Positions 34,631-43,986 of a stretch of DNA of 64,000 bases are shown piece by piece. The stretch covers positions 3,286,001-3,350,000 of the forward strand of contig NZ_CP036292.1 in NCBI RefSeq assembly GCF_007751715.1, given 5' to 3'. The first letter of the stretch is position 1. Each line of letters opens with the position of its first letter. The notes under the pieces were generated by a model, which worked only from the letters and a program-made list of their open reading frames with translations, did no database searches and was not told the origin of the DNA. The position numbers and the translations under genes were made by a program. This DNA is from Rosistilla oblonga (GTDB taxonomy: Bacteria; Planctomycetota; Planctomycetia; Pirellulales; Pirellulaceae).

Positions 34631-35755
34631 CTAGCAACACCGGGCTATCAAATCCACGATGCGGCTAGCTGCTTTGCCGTCACCATACGGGTTTGTGGCT
34701 GGGGCAACTTGGTGTGCCCCTCGCGTTCGTTTCAGCAATCGACTTGATTCACTGATGATTGCACGAGCCGAGGTTCCGATCAGCCTGGCAAGTCCAGATT
34801 CGACTGCTTCTGGTCGTTCGGTCGTCTCTCGCATTACCAAAACTTCTTTCTCGAGCGACGGCGCTTCTTCTTGAACTCCACCCGAGTCTGTGAGTACGAA
34901 ATCGCAGCGGTCCATCAACCAGACAAATTCTGGATACGTTGCGGGGGCCACGAGATGGACGTTGGGAGAGGCACCAATGATTCGATTCACCGGTTCCTGG
35001 ACATTTGGATTTAGATGAACAGGGAAGATGAACTCGCATTCGGGGAAATCACGAGAAATCGCAAAAATCGCGTTACAGATCGACTCCATGCCATCTCCAA
35101 AGCTCTCCCTGCGATGAGCAGTAACGAGGACCATTCGACGGTCCCCAATCATGGAGTATTTCTCGTCCCAGATGCTTGAATTGAGACGTTCTCTTTCAAC
35201 GGTTTGAAGCAATGCGTCCACAACCGTATTGCCAGTGACATGGACTTGGGATTTGGGGATGCCCTCCGCTAGAAGCGAGCGTTCAGCTCGAACTGTTGGG
35301 GCACAATGAATCGTGGTCGCCAGACTCGCGATGCGTCGATTGAACTCCTCTGGCCAGGGCGAGTGAATATTCCCTGTTCTTAGGCCAGCCTCAACATGAA
35401 CCACTTTGATGGATCGGTAAAATGCGGCGATCGCCGTCGCCATGACCGTGGTCGTGTCTCCTTGAATCACAATGCAGTTTGGGGTGTACTTGCTGATTAG
35501 GGCATCGATACCTTCGATGCAGCGTGACGTAAGGCTTGCTAGCGTCTGATTCGTTGACATTAAGTCGAGGTTGGAATCAACACTTATGCCGAAGTACGAA
35601 ACCACTTGGTCAACCATTTCACGATGTTGTCCGGTCAAGCATACAATAGGGGCCAGTGTTTCGTTCCGACGGTAGCACTCAGAAACAATTGGAGCCATCT
35701 TGATTGCTTCTGGACGAGTTCCGAAAACAATGAGAGGTCTGATGTGGTCTGTCAT
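34631..35755 (-). CDS. wecB: UDP-N-acetylglucosamine 2-epimerase (non-hydrolysing)
   Basis: 374 residues from ATG 35755, the normal family length. The N-terminal GTRPEAIKMAPIV (residues 12-24), TGQHREMVDQ, QGDTTTVMA, VEAGLRTGN, AHRRESFG and the C-terminal DSGGVQEEAPSL with the conserved Glu-rich motif all fit WecB/MnaA. It interconverts UDP-GlcNAc and UDP-ManNAc in the cytoplasm, providing ManNAc residues for surface polysaccharide. A ManNAc dehydrogenase (wecC) is not found in the window, so free ManNAc rather than ManNAcA is the likely use. Confidence 0.95.
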   Translation of the reverse strand: MTDHIRPLIVFGTRPEAIKMAPIVSECYRRNETLAPIVCLTGQHREMVDQVVSYFGISVDSNLDLMSTNQTLASLTSRCIEGIDALISKYTPNCIVIQGDTTTVMATAIAAFYRSIKVVHVEAGLRTGNIHSPWPEEFNRRIASLATTIHCAPTVRAERSLLAEGIPKSQVHVTGNTVVDALLQTVERERLNSSIWDEKYSMIGDRRMVLVTAHRRESFGDGMESICNAIFAISRDFPECEFIFPVHLNPNVQEPVNRIIGASPNVHLVAPATYPEFVWLMDRCDFVLTDSGGVQEEAPSLEKEVLVMRETTERPEAVESGLARLIGTSARAIISESSRLLKRTRGAHQVAPATNPYGDGKAASRIVDLIARCC

Positions 35756-35886
35756 AATGGGAGGTCGCCCTCATTGTTGAGTTAGAGATTGAATAGAATC
35801 GCCATGCCGACGCATGATTCGAGAGCTATGGGAATCAAGAGTGGAAGGTAATTACTAAATGCAGACACACTAGCGGTGGTTGCGAA

Positions 35887-37005
35887 CTACGTTTTTTTGA
35901 GGCCGCATGGGTCAAGAACCCATGCGGCATGCTTTCCAATATTGGACCAGAGGTGCCGTGCCGCAATTGTTTTTCGGAGCTGCCTTTTACTGGTATCTCT
36001 CGATTTGACTTCTTGAATAGCCTTCTTCATTGCAAGAACATAGTCGCCTGGATTGTCCCCGAAATAGATGGCATCCGGGAATCGCATTTGTTCAGGGACT
36101 CGCGTTGATACAATGGGCGCACCTATCGCAAGATGGTTCCAAAGTTTTTGGGGGCAGCCCATTCGGTTGAACTCACGATTAGGCTCCGGAATGATTGCAA
36201 TGTCAAATTCGCTGATGGTTTTCGGCACACCATCCAACGCAACTTTTCCGAGGAACTTAAAATTGGAAAAGCTGTTCTCGAGCCTTTTTAGCTCCATTCG
36301 ATCTTTTCCGTTGGGTGGCGGCCCATAGAACCGCAATGCGATTTGTTGCCCAAAATGCGAACACACCGCGTGTACTAGATTCCAGTCCACGCGATTGTCA
36401 ATTGATCCCAGGTAGCCAACGACGAGTTTTTGATCGTTGGGGATTTTAGTTAATGGATTGAGGAAATCTGGAGTGGTCCCATTCGGGACATGGTGGATAC
36501 GTTCGGAGCATTGAGGGTGACGTAGCTTCAGTTTTTGTGTCAAAGCCGATGAGACAGCAAGGGTGAAGTGTGCGTGATTGACAAGGTAGTCAGAGCGGAC
36601 GCTTTCAATGTAGTCATCAACAACATTGTAGATTAGTGTTGAATTTTCTGGCAAAAAGTCAACGGTGTCGGAAAGATATGGCATCGTTACAACGAAGTAC
36701 TGCCTCCTGTGTTCCATGCCTAGTTGCTTGGCCGTGTTGACCAAATACTTAGCCAATTGCCGCGAAAAGAACTTTTTTGCACCCGGAGGAACGAACACCT
36801 CTAGATCGGTCGGCGATTCGTGTTCACGATTCCCCCTCTTCGCAAAAACACTCGCCCATTTTTTGAGCGGAGGCTGTTTAGTCAGATTCAAGTGCCTGAT
36901 GTCGGCACCTCGCGCGTCAGCAACTGAGTTCCACAGTAAGCGACAAGATTGATAAGGCGGTGCAAGCGTGTGGACGATCGTATCATGAGGCCGGAACATC
37001 AGCAT
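35887..37005 (-). CDS. Glycosyltransferase (GT4-like, GT-B fold)
   Basis: 372 residues from ATG 37005. The sequence is AT-richer than the flanking core genes. Features include the central YNVVDDYIESVRS segment, LKLRHPQCSERIHHVPNGT and the C-terminal donor-binding region (KLVVGYLGSIDNRVDW, DIAIIPEPNREF, CPQKLWNHLAIGAPIVSTRVPEQM). The latter replaces the classical E-x7-E motif with a shorter variant, as in some TuaH-like transferases. It is a probable cytoplasmic sugar transferase of exopolysaccharide synthesis. Confidence 0.82.
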   Translation of the reverse strand: MLMFRPHDTIVHTLAPPYQSCRLLWNSVADARGADIRHLNLTKQPPLKKWASVFAKRGNREHESPTDLEVFVPPGAKKFFSRQLAKYLVNTAKQLGMEHRRQYFVVTMPYLSDTVDFLPENSTLIYNVVDDYIESVRSDYLVNHAHFTLAVSSALTQKLKLRHPQCSERIHHVPNGTTPDFLNPLTKIPNDQKLVVGYLGSIDNRVDWNLVHAVCSHFGQQIALRFYGPPPNGKDRMELKRLENSFSNFKFLGKVALDGVPKTISEFDIAIIPEPNREFNRMGCPQKLWNHLAIGAPIVSTRVPEQMRFPDAIYFGDNPGDYVLAMKKAIQEVKSRDTSKRQLRKTIAARHLWSNIGKHAAWVLDPCGLKKT

Positions 37006-37731
37006 TTATTCTTGATTAAAGTGTTGTGCTAGCTGGCAACCAATTGGATATCGTCACTCTAGAATGAGAGACAGGATTACCAGGCAGATGATTGAAAGAA
37101 CTGGAGGTGGTTCAGCGGGGCGCTGATGTAGAGTTGCCACCCCCAAAATGCGGTGTTGAGGTTCGATGAGAAAACATCGTCAACCGGTGGCCATGTCAGG
37201 GGAATCCTGTCTATCAAAGTGCTTTATAGTGCTCAGCGTCCAACGGTGCTTGACTGAGAGGCCACACGGGCTTTGACGTTGTTGTACCGTTATTAAACGG
37301 GTTGCTGTTCAATATCGGATCAAAATGAAGTTCAGGTTTTGAGCCGCGGCACTTGGGCGATCACTTTGGTGCGCTCATCTTAGAGGTTATGCCACTCGGA
37401 AGAGGAACAGTTGGGTTTGATTACCTCTATATGCTGCGACTCGCAGTGAGTGCGCATTGGGACAGAATCGCTTTTTCCTTTAGTCTGCCAAAGCGTTTGA
37501 TTAAGCGTTATCCCGAAGTCCTTTCAGATTTATGTGTGAGTGGATTTTGCGAATGTTAAGCGAGTGAAAGCAAGACTTTGAACTAGATTTGGATGCCAGT
37601 GTGGTTTCGCTCTGCGAGGAAAACCAGCTGTTCTGATAGTACGCCATAAGCAGAACAAGGTATATCTTTGTTGGCTGGATATTGCCCCCCCTCTGCAGGT
37701 CGCGGGAATATAAGGATCGGGCGCTTCGCAA
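37006..37731. other. Gene-poor gap of 0.7 kb in the polysaccharide locus
   Basis: Only weak short frames, including a 76-codon frame on the minus strand (37501-37731) with no recognisable motif. No repeat, tRNA or inverted terminal repeat is evident. Such gaps between gene modules suggest loss of older genes or recombination junctions. Confidence 0.45.
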
Positions 37732-38955
37732 TTATGAGAGTCTCCTGACGACGTCTAGACGCGATTTCTTTGCTAACTTTTTAAGTAGGTATGCTGCCCA
37801 TTGTTTGTGGTTTAATGGAGCTAGCTTGGCTTGATTGGTCAGTTCAAGAAATTGTTCGGTTCTCCGATTGATATCGAAGAACATGGCGGCCTCTTTTTCT
37901 TGGAAGCACAAGTTCGAATACTCGGTGTCGCTCACTGCAAGAACTCCTGATAGCATTTTGTGAATGGAAATGTCGGGTGAAGTCCCTTCCACATGTTCAC
38001 CACATGATCCAGGCGGCAACTCGTGGAACCATCCATATGTGGAACTGCTCAAATCGTTCACGATAGCAGGGATGGCGGGAACACCTGCAGCGGCAGCGAC
38101 AATCAGAGAGGTTCCCATTCCAACAAAAACGCCTGCGGTTTGTAGTAGTTCAATGATTCGATGCTCATCAAGGGTGCCGTGCAACGTTACGTTGTCACGA
38201 AGGCCTGACAGTTCGATCCGTTTACACATCTCGGATTTAAGTTCGTTGTCGGATTTATCAACGTCTCCCACGACTTCCCAATGAGCATGAACTCCTTCTG
38301 ACTTCAGGCGTTTTAAGATGTCAATCATGTAAAGATTGTACGTTTTGAAACTCATCAGGCGGCCTACCGACAGGATTCGCAATCGTTCTGGTTTGCGTTC
38401 TATTCGGCGATACCGTTCAACGTCTAGGGGGAGTGGCCAGGTCTTTCCCACCGGCTGATTCAAGTCATGGGTTTTGGCATGTGACAGCCGGATATGCTCA
38501 GACATGAACAGTTTGTTCTCGTCAGGGAGGATGTTGCAGAAGACGTTAGATGCATGGTTCTTAGTGGGCGGGGCATGGTATGCCCATGGGTTAAAGACGC
38601 CTGCAAGCAGTCTCTTTTTAAGTCGTAGGCGACGCAATAAGCAGTACGAAATCGATAGTGAAGTTTCAGAAAACGCAACGATTGCGTCACTTGTTAATAG
38701 AGTCTTTGTGACTTCAGCGGGAATTGCTGTGAACGGGAATGCAAGCTTGTGATAGTTTCGTGAGCCGAGAAGCAATATCGTTGCGCAGTTGGAGAGTTGC
38801 TCCATTAGCTCACCCCCTTCGCCCAAAATGATTGTTACGTGATGACCGCGTGCCTGAAGTTGCTGGCACATTCGATGCATGAGCGTCTCGACTCCGCCTG
38901 TGATGCATCGCTCGTAAACAAATACGTAAGTTATATGGTTTTTATCAAGCGGCAT
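37732..38955 (-). CDS. GT4-family glycosyltransferase
   Basis: 407 residues from ATG 38955; ATG 39030 is an alternative with 25 further residues lacking family character. The N-terminal strand YVFVYERCITGGVETLM is typical of GT4 enzymes (GGxE). The C-terminal half holds LRILSVGRLMSFKTYN, HWEVVGDVDKSDNELKS and the donor-binding region GVFVGMGTSLIVAAAAGVP, where the usual E-x7-E is degenerate. It is a probable cytoplasmic polysaccharide glycosyltransferase. Donor unknown. Confidence 0.82.
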   Translation of the reverse strand: MPLDKNHITYVFVYERCITGGVETLMHRMCQQLQARGHHVTIILGEGGELMEQLSNCATILLLGSRNYHKLAFPFTAIPAEVTKTLLTSDAIVAFSETSLSISYCLLRRLRLKKRLLAGVFNPWAYHAPPTKNHASNVFCNILPDENKLFMSEHIRLSHAKTHDLNQPVGKTWPLPLDVERYRRIERKPERLRILSVGRLMSFKTYNLYMIDILKRLKSEGVHAHWEVVGDVDKSDNELKSEMCKRIELSGLRDNVTLHGTLDEHRIIELLQTAGVFVGMGTSLIVAAAAGVPAIPAIVNDLSSSTYGWFHELPPGSCGEHVEGTSPDISIHKMLSGVLAVSDTEYSNLCFQEKEAAMFFDINRRTEQFLELTNQAKLAPLNHKQWAAYLLKKLAKKSRLDVVRRLS

Positions 38956-39063
38956 GGTGTCTGCGATACGCTGTTCTCCGTTGTTGGAGTGCTGCATGTC
39001 TTGGGGCAAGCTAGAGATTGAACGAGAGGGCATTACTATGAGCTTTACTCGCGCGGAGTGCAA

Positions 39064-39480
39064 GTTAACATCGTTATTAGAGGGAAGGTTTCTGAGGCAT
39101 GTCGAAATGCATGAGGTGACGGCGTGCTAGTGAGTATGGCATGCTTGTTTATTGAGTGATCGCTCTTGGGCGAATTCTTCTGTGATCTGGGAGAGCTTTG
39201 GCCATGTCCAGTGTTGGATTGTGGCCAGGTTACGTTGGAGTGAGAATTATGGCTGCAAGATTATCGTTGCGGATAGCTTTGGGGACTGACTGTTCAGCCG
39301 AGTTTTATTGACACACCACAAGTGCAGCGTACTGTGATGTACGCAAAGTGCTAGGTGTTTAGGCGCAAGCTTCTCTATTTAGTCGGTTGGTCGTTCAGGA
39401 AGTTTTGTGACGTATTTAAGGTGTGCTTCCCACACTCCCGGTTTGTCCCGTTGATAATTGTCGGCCGTCCTGGAGTGCGG
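39064..39480. other. Intergenic gap without a recognised gene
   Basis: About 420 bp between the GT4 gene and the flippase gene, AT-rich with short frames only. It may contain a promoter for the genes to the left. Nothing else is supported. Confidence 0.4.
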
Positions 39481-40989
39481 CTACAGTCCCCTTAGTAGCC
39501 ATTTTCCGCCAGGAAGGCCAGTGGTGAATTGTGCAATTCTATTTCCTGGGCCGACGCGAACGATCAGTTGTCGGAGACTGTGCACTCCGCTGCCGATGCT
39601 CACCATCATGCAAGGGATAGGACTGAATTCTCGCGGCAAGTACAGGCTCATGAGTAAACATGCGATTGCAACAGGTGCCATCCAATAAAATAGTGCCAGG
39701 ACAGGTGGGTGCCACATGAACCCTGTGAGGGTGCGGGTGATGAACAACACTGCAGGAACGTGGATTGCGTACAGACCAAAGAAGGCGATGGCGACGCCTG
39801 CGACGCCAAACCATCGAACACCCACGACAATTAGTAGAAGATGGATAGCATTGAAGAACGTTTGCGCGAAAGCAAACAGACCGCCTTTTCCTTTTGCAAG
39901 CATCGCGAAGCCCATCGGCCATGAAATGATTCGGCCCATGCATCCGAGGATGAACCAACGCAGTAGTTCCGCAGACTGCAGGAACTCCGAAGTGTAGAGG
40001 ACCCGGATAGCAATCGGTGCGAGTGAAAGCGTTGCCAGTAAACCGGGGAATGCTAGCAGTAGCCCGATTTCGGTCTGCTCGTTAATGAGCACGTTCATTT
40101 GTTCATTGTCATTGGAGGCTTGAGTCAGGCGGGGGTAGTAGTCCGCACTCATTGCCTTCAATACAAATTGCACAAATAGGCCTGACAGAGTGAATGCTGC
40201 GGCGTAGACCCCGACTGCATCCATGCCAATTTCACGTGCCACAATCGCATTGGTTAGGTAGGTGACGAAAGTTGTTAACAAACCTGTCCAGAGAAACGCG
40301 AACCCGAGAGAGAAGAGTCCGCCAGCCAAGGTGAGGCTCTCCATCCAGGTCATGTTAACCTGTGGCACCTCGACCTGTCTCGCGTAAAATGTCGATACCG
40401 TGAGTGTGGCTATCGAGATGCATAACATCGCCGGCGCAATCCCATCGATCCCCAGTGTGTAGTATGCAATGCCTGAAATGAATGTTGAGGAAATCGATCC
40501 AATGATCGCGATTCTCGCAATATCACCGATGCGTCTGGTGCCTTGGATAATTGCGGCTTGTCCTGCAGTAATGTTGCCTAATAGGAGCGTGAGCCCGATG
40601 ATACGAATCGAGTTGACGTGATGGTTGTTTTCGAAAGTGTAGTGGCAGATCCAAGGTCCAGCGAAAAAGAGAATCGAAAAGCCAATTAGACCACTGAGCC
40701 AGCAGACACGCCGAAGCGTTAAGACCGTCCGCCCGAGTTTTTCTTGGTCGTCTTTTCCCGCAGCAACCGCAACGTCGCGAACTCCACTTTGATGAATGCC
40801 CAGTCCTGCGAGTGTCGACGCCAATCCGATTATCGATTGAAAGGCCCCGATGAGCCCAATGCCCGCCGGTCCGATCATCACAGCAATCAACTTGGTTCTT
40901 ACCAAACCAAAGACCATGTTCACCGCTTGTGAACCGCCGATCAGAGATGAGGCGCGGAGGATTTGAGAATATCGACCGGAATTGGGCAT
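39481..40989 (-). CDS. wzx: Polysaccharide flippase (Wzx/O-antigen translocase, MATE-like)
   Basis: 502 residues from ATG 40989. About 12-14 hydrophobic segments with the N-terminal ASSLIGGSQAVNMVFGLVR and IGPAGIGLIGAFQSI characteristic of Wzx and PST flippases. It would move undecaprenyl-linked repeat units across the inner membrane before polymerisation by the Wzy-like protein encoded at 25.5 kb. The start lies only 4 bp beyond the sulfotransferase stop, so it ends a tight six-gene operon beginning with rmlA. The precise repeat-unit specificity cannot be predicted. Confidence 0.88.
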   Translation of the reverse strand: MPNSGRYSQILRASSLIGGSQAVNMVFGLVRTKLIAVMIGPAGIGLIGAFQSIIGLASTLAGLGIHQSGVRDVAVAAGKDDQEKLGRTVLTLRRVCWLSGLIGFSILFFAGPWICHYTFENNHHVNSIRIIGLTLLLGNITAGQAAIIQGTRRIGDIARIAIIGSISSTFISGIAYYTLGIDGIAPAMLCISIATLTVSTFYARQVEVPQVNMTWMESLTLAGGLFSLGFAFLWTGLLTTFVTYLTNAIVAREIGMDAVGVYAAAFTLSGLFVQFVLKAMSADYYPRLTQASNDNEQMNVLINEQTEIGLLLAFPGLLATLSLAPIAIRVLYTSEFLQSAELLRWFILGCMGRIISWPMGFAMLAKGKGGLFAFAQTFFNAIHLLLIVVGVRWFGVAGVAIAFFGLYAIHVPAVLFITRTLTGFMWHPPVLALFYWMAPVAIACLLMSLYLPREFSPIPCMMVSIGSGVHSLRQLIVRVGPGNRIAQFTTGLPGGKWLLRGL

Positions 40990-40993
40990 CTTG

Positions 40994-41872
40994 TTAACGC
41001 CGCATCTCGGATGAAACAAAACAGTCTGGTTGTTTCATGAAGAAATCGATGTCCGCACTCAGTTGCTGAGTCACTAGGGCTAGTTCGTTAGTGGTGGGTT
41101 CGGGGGCATTAGGGCGTCTGGCAACAATTTTGCGTGTGAATTGCGTCAAGCGAGTCGATCGGAATGCTCTACGTAAGATCCTTGGTACGCGTGAATATTG
41201 TTCACGGAGTTTTGGAGGAACAATGGGGGATTGACTGTCAGTGGTGTTGTGCAACGAACGGAAGTTAATTGGGTGATTCGGCACTTCAATGAATCTGAAT
41301 ATTTTCTTGAAAACTGCTTCTGGATTCTTGCTTAATATCGAAGTTTTTATGAATAGTGTGTTTTCCTTGCCGAGTTTTTCGCAGATGGTTGGGCAGAAAG
41401 TAGAGTACTGGCTATGTCTTAAGTACCACGGGTAGCAGCCTCTCCTATGGCAGTTGATATCGTAGCCATTTTCTATTTCTTGACGAACTGCAGTTTCCAG
41501 GCGTTCTGTTTCATTGCCAATTCGGTACATCCACCGATAGTGGGAAAGGAGGCGTTCGATAGGGTGGCGAATCAGTACTATCGCTTTTGGCTCATCAAGC
41601 ACCTCAGCTATTCTACTAATCGCCGGTTCCCATACCGCATAAGATGTGCTTGAGTCTCCGAAGCACATTGTGTCGTTCTGTGAATTCTTGAACAGTTTGT
41701 TGTGGATGTCCGCTCCGCGAGCGTATTTGTCTGCAAAGGCAAAATGGTGTGGTTCTTTGGGGCGGGACATTTGGATCCGTGGGTGTTGGTCCAAATATTC
41801 GTGTAGGCTGCTGGTTCCGCACTTAGCGAAGCCTGGAACGATTAGGTTGCACTTATATTTGCTATTGTTCAT
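40994..41872 (-). CDS. Sulfotransferase (PAPS-dependent)
   Basis: 292 residues from ATG 41872, which lies 11 bp inside the end of the aminotransferase gene. The frame is open 360 bp further upstream, but that part overlaps the aminotransferase and has no protein character. PAPS loop: GFAKCGTSSLHEYL (residues 14-27). A 3'-phosphate motif RHPIERLLSHYRWM lies at about 108-121. The C-terminal third is rich in basic residues. Together with the sulfotransferase at 31 kb it indicates a sulfated surface polysaccharide. The exact sugar target is unknown. Confidence 0.88.
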   Translation of the reverse strand: MNNSKYKCNLIVPGFAKCGTSSLHEYLDQHPRIQMSRPKEPHHFAFADKYARGADIHNKLFKNSQNDTMCFGDSSTSYAVWEPAISRIAEVLDEPKAIVLIRHPIERLLSHYRWMYRIGNETERLETAVRQEIENGYDINCHRRGCYPWYLRHSQYSTFCPTICEKLGKENTLFIKTSILSKNPEAVFKKIFRFIEVPNHPINFRSLHNTTDSQSPIVPPKLREQYSRVPRILRRAFRSTRLTQFTRKIVARRPNAPEPTTNELALVTQQLSADIDFFMKQPDCFVSSEMRR

Positions 41873-42989
41873 CGTTTGTTGACAATGATTCTGTGATTCG
41901 TATTGCAATCGACATTGCGTGCGTTGGTGGGAGTTGTGGTCCCATTGGGAGGCTGAGTACTTCGTCGGTAAGCTGGTTGGCAAGGGGAAAGGCGTCTGAG
42001 GGGAACCCAAGGTCGCTATAGGCGTCGCTGGCGTGCGGCGGGATGGGGTAGTGGATTTGGGTGCCGATGTCGTGCTGCTGGAGGTGCTCTCGTAACGCGT
42101 CACGGTGCGGCGTGCGGATGACAAACAGGTGCCACACCGGATCCGCCCAGTCCGGTACGAAGGGGAGGATGAATTGCGGATCGCGGGGCGTAAGTGGTGC
42201 GAGGTCTTCCAGGTAGATGGCCGCGATCCCACGACGACGCTGGTTCCATTCGTCCAGGTGACGTAGTTTCACTCGCAAGAACGCGGCTTGCAGTGCATCG
42301 AGTCGCGAGTTGACCCCACATTCATCGTTGTGATAGCGAACGGTCGATCCGTAATTGCGCAACGAGCGAATTCGTTTGGCGACGGTTTCGTCGTTCGTGG
42401 TGACTGCACCGCCTTCGCCAAATGCCCCCAGGTTTTTACTGGGGTAGAAACTATGACATTCAATGTCCGCGATCCCCCCCACCGTGCGACCTTTGTATTG
42501 TGCACCTTGAGCCTGAGCGTTGTCGATGACCAGCTTGATGTCGGTGTCTTGGGTGCAGTCTCGGATCGCGTCGTAATCAACTGGTTGGCCGTAGAGGTTG
42601 ACCGGCATGATTGCCTTGGTTCGTTTTGTGATCGCTGCCTGTAACAGTTTAGGATTCAGGTTGTAAGTTCGCTCGTCAGGCTCAACCGGAACAATGGTGG
42701 CGCCAACTTGGGTCACGGCCAGCCAGGTGGCAATGTAAGTGTTGGAGGGGACGATGACCTCATCACCGGGACCAATGTCAAGCGAACGAAGTGCTAGCGT
42801 CAGTGCATCGAGCCCCGTGCCCACGCCGACGCAGTGGTTGGCTTCGCAATAGGTCGCGTACTCTTGTTCGAAGGAGTCGACTTCTTTGCCCAGTACATAC
42901 CAGCCCGAATCCATGAATCGATGATAGGCTTCGTCGAGCTCGTCTCGGATTTCCGCGGTGGCAGCCCCGAGATCAAGGAAGGGAATCAT
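41862..42989 (-). CDS. DegT/DnrJ/EryC1/StrS aminotransferase (dTDP-3-oxo-6-deoxyhexose aminotransferase, FdtB/QdtB-like)
   Basis: 375 residues from ATG 42989, overlapping the upstream gene by four bases (ATGA). The PLP lysine is in FYPSKNLGAFGEGG (about residues 183-196), and VGVGTGLDALTLAL (about 53-66) forms part of the cofactor pocket. Next to a fused ketoisomerase/acetyltransferase, the predicted reaction is conversion of dTDP-3-keto-6-deoxyhexose to the 3-amino sugar, using glutamate. This is FdtB- or QdtB-like. Family assignment is secure; the stereochemical product (galacto or gluco) is not. Confidence 0.92.
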   Translation of the reverse strand: MIPFLDLGAATAEIRDELDEAYHRFMDSGWYVLGKEVDSFEQEYATYCEANHCVGVGTGLDALTLALRSLDIGPGDEVIVPSNTYIATWLAVTQVGATIVPVEPDERTYNLNPKLLQAAITKRTKAIMPVNLYGQPVDYDAIRDCTQDTDIKLVIDNAQAQGAQYKGRTVGGIADIECHSFYPSKNLGAFGEGGAVTTNDETVAKRIRSLRNYGSTVRYHNDECGVNSRLDALQAAFLRVKLRHLDEWNQRRRGIAAIYLEDLAPLTPRDPQFILPFVPDWADPVWHLFVIRTPHRDALREHLQQHDIGTQIHYPIPPHASDAYSDLGFPSDAFPLANQLTDEVLSLPMGPQLPPTHAMSIAIRITESLSTNDEQ

Positions 42990-43912
42990 TCTCTCACCCC
43001 TCGGAATCTGCGAAAGTCGTCATAGTCACGGATGTAGTCGGATTCGTCATAGTTATGAGACGCAAAGACGACCAAAACACAATCAGGCGTGTAGCCGTAC
43101 TGCGTTGCCCATATTCCTGCGGGAATATGGAGTGCTTTGCGTGAGTCGTTCAGGGTGATTTGCTGTCGCTGCTCGCCATCATCAATGACCACCTCGACTT
43201 TGCCACTGATCGCAACCAGAACCTGCTGGCACTCGCGGTGAGCGTGCTCGCCACGGATCTTTTCGGATGGGATACGATGCACAAAGAAGGTGCGTTCAGG
43301 AGAATATGGGAGATGTTCGTTCCATTGGGCGATCGTGAGTTTTCCGCGCATATCATTGATCGTGGGCAGCTCAAGCATTCGGCAGCCACCGATCAACTCA
43401 TTGCCACTGGACGCGGATTCATGAATGGAGTGCGGAGGTGATGGAATCTGCGCGTAGCGTCGAACGGCGGCCGGATTGCCGACGACGACGGATCCGGGAG
43501 GGACGTCGGAGGTGACCACCGAACCGGCGCCGACCATCGCATCTTGGCCAATTGTGACGCCCGGCAGTAACGTCGCCCCCCCGCCAATCGAAGCACCGCG
43601 TTTTACGATGGTGGATGCAAAGCTCTCGGGGTACTGACGACTGCGTGGAAAACGATCGTTTGTGAACGTGACATTGGGGCCGATGAACGCGTCGTCTTCA
43701 ATTCGGACACCATCCCACAATTGGACTCCGCTTTTTACGGTCACTCGGTTGCCGATCACGACATCATTTTCAATGAAGCAATGCGAGCAAATGTTGCATT
43801 CGGAGCCGATCGTGGCCTCTGGCAACACGACGCTGAATTGCCAAACTCGCGTGTCTTCGCCGATTTGGGTGGATTGGCAATCGGCCAATGGATGAATGGA
43901 TGGTGGGGGCAT
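42986..43912 (-). CDS. Bifunctional sugar-nucleotide acetyltransferase / 3,4-ketoisomerase (FdtC-FdtA / WxcM-like fusion)
   Basis: 308 residues from ATG 43912. The N-terminal ~165 residues form a left-handed beta-helix acetyltransferase (IGEDTRVWQFSVV, IGSECNICSHCFI, NDVVIGNRVTVKSGVQLW, VTIGQDAMVGAGSVV). Residues about 180-308 form a cupin-like ketoisomerase (GEHAHRECQQVLVAISGKVE, DSRKALHIPAGIWA) of the FdtA/QdtA/WxcM type. The fusion converts dTDP-4-keto-6-deoxyglucose to the 3-keto isomer and acetylates the later 3-amino sugar. It overlaps the aminotransferase gene by four bases. Together they predict dTDP-Fuc3NAc or dTDP-Qui3NAc. Confidence 0.9.
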   Translation of the reverse strand: MPPPSIHPLADCQSTQIGEDTRVWQFSVVLPEATIGSECNICSHCFIENDVVIGNRVTVKSGVQLWDGVRIEDDAFIGPNVTFTNDRFPRSRQYPESFASTIVKRGASIGGGATLLPGVTIGQDAMVGAGSVVTSDVPPGSVVVGNPAAVRRYAQIPSPPHSIHESASSGNELIGGCRMLELPTINDMRGKLTIAQWNEHLPYSPERTFFVHRIPSEKIRGEHAHRECQQVLVAISGKVEVVIDDGEQRQQITLNDSRKALHIPAGIWATQYGYTPDCVLVVFASHNYDESDYIRDYDDFRRFRGVRE

Positions 43913-43986
43913 GAAGGGGATGCGGAGGTATTGGAGGCTTGTCCATATTGTGACAGGCTGAAACTATAGCGCGTTTCAGTGACGAC

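Noticed and set aside
37501-37731. 76-codon minus-strand frame in the gap of the polysaccharide locus
   Set aside because: No motif, no ribosome binding site; kept as part of the unexplained gap.
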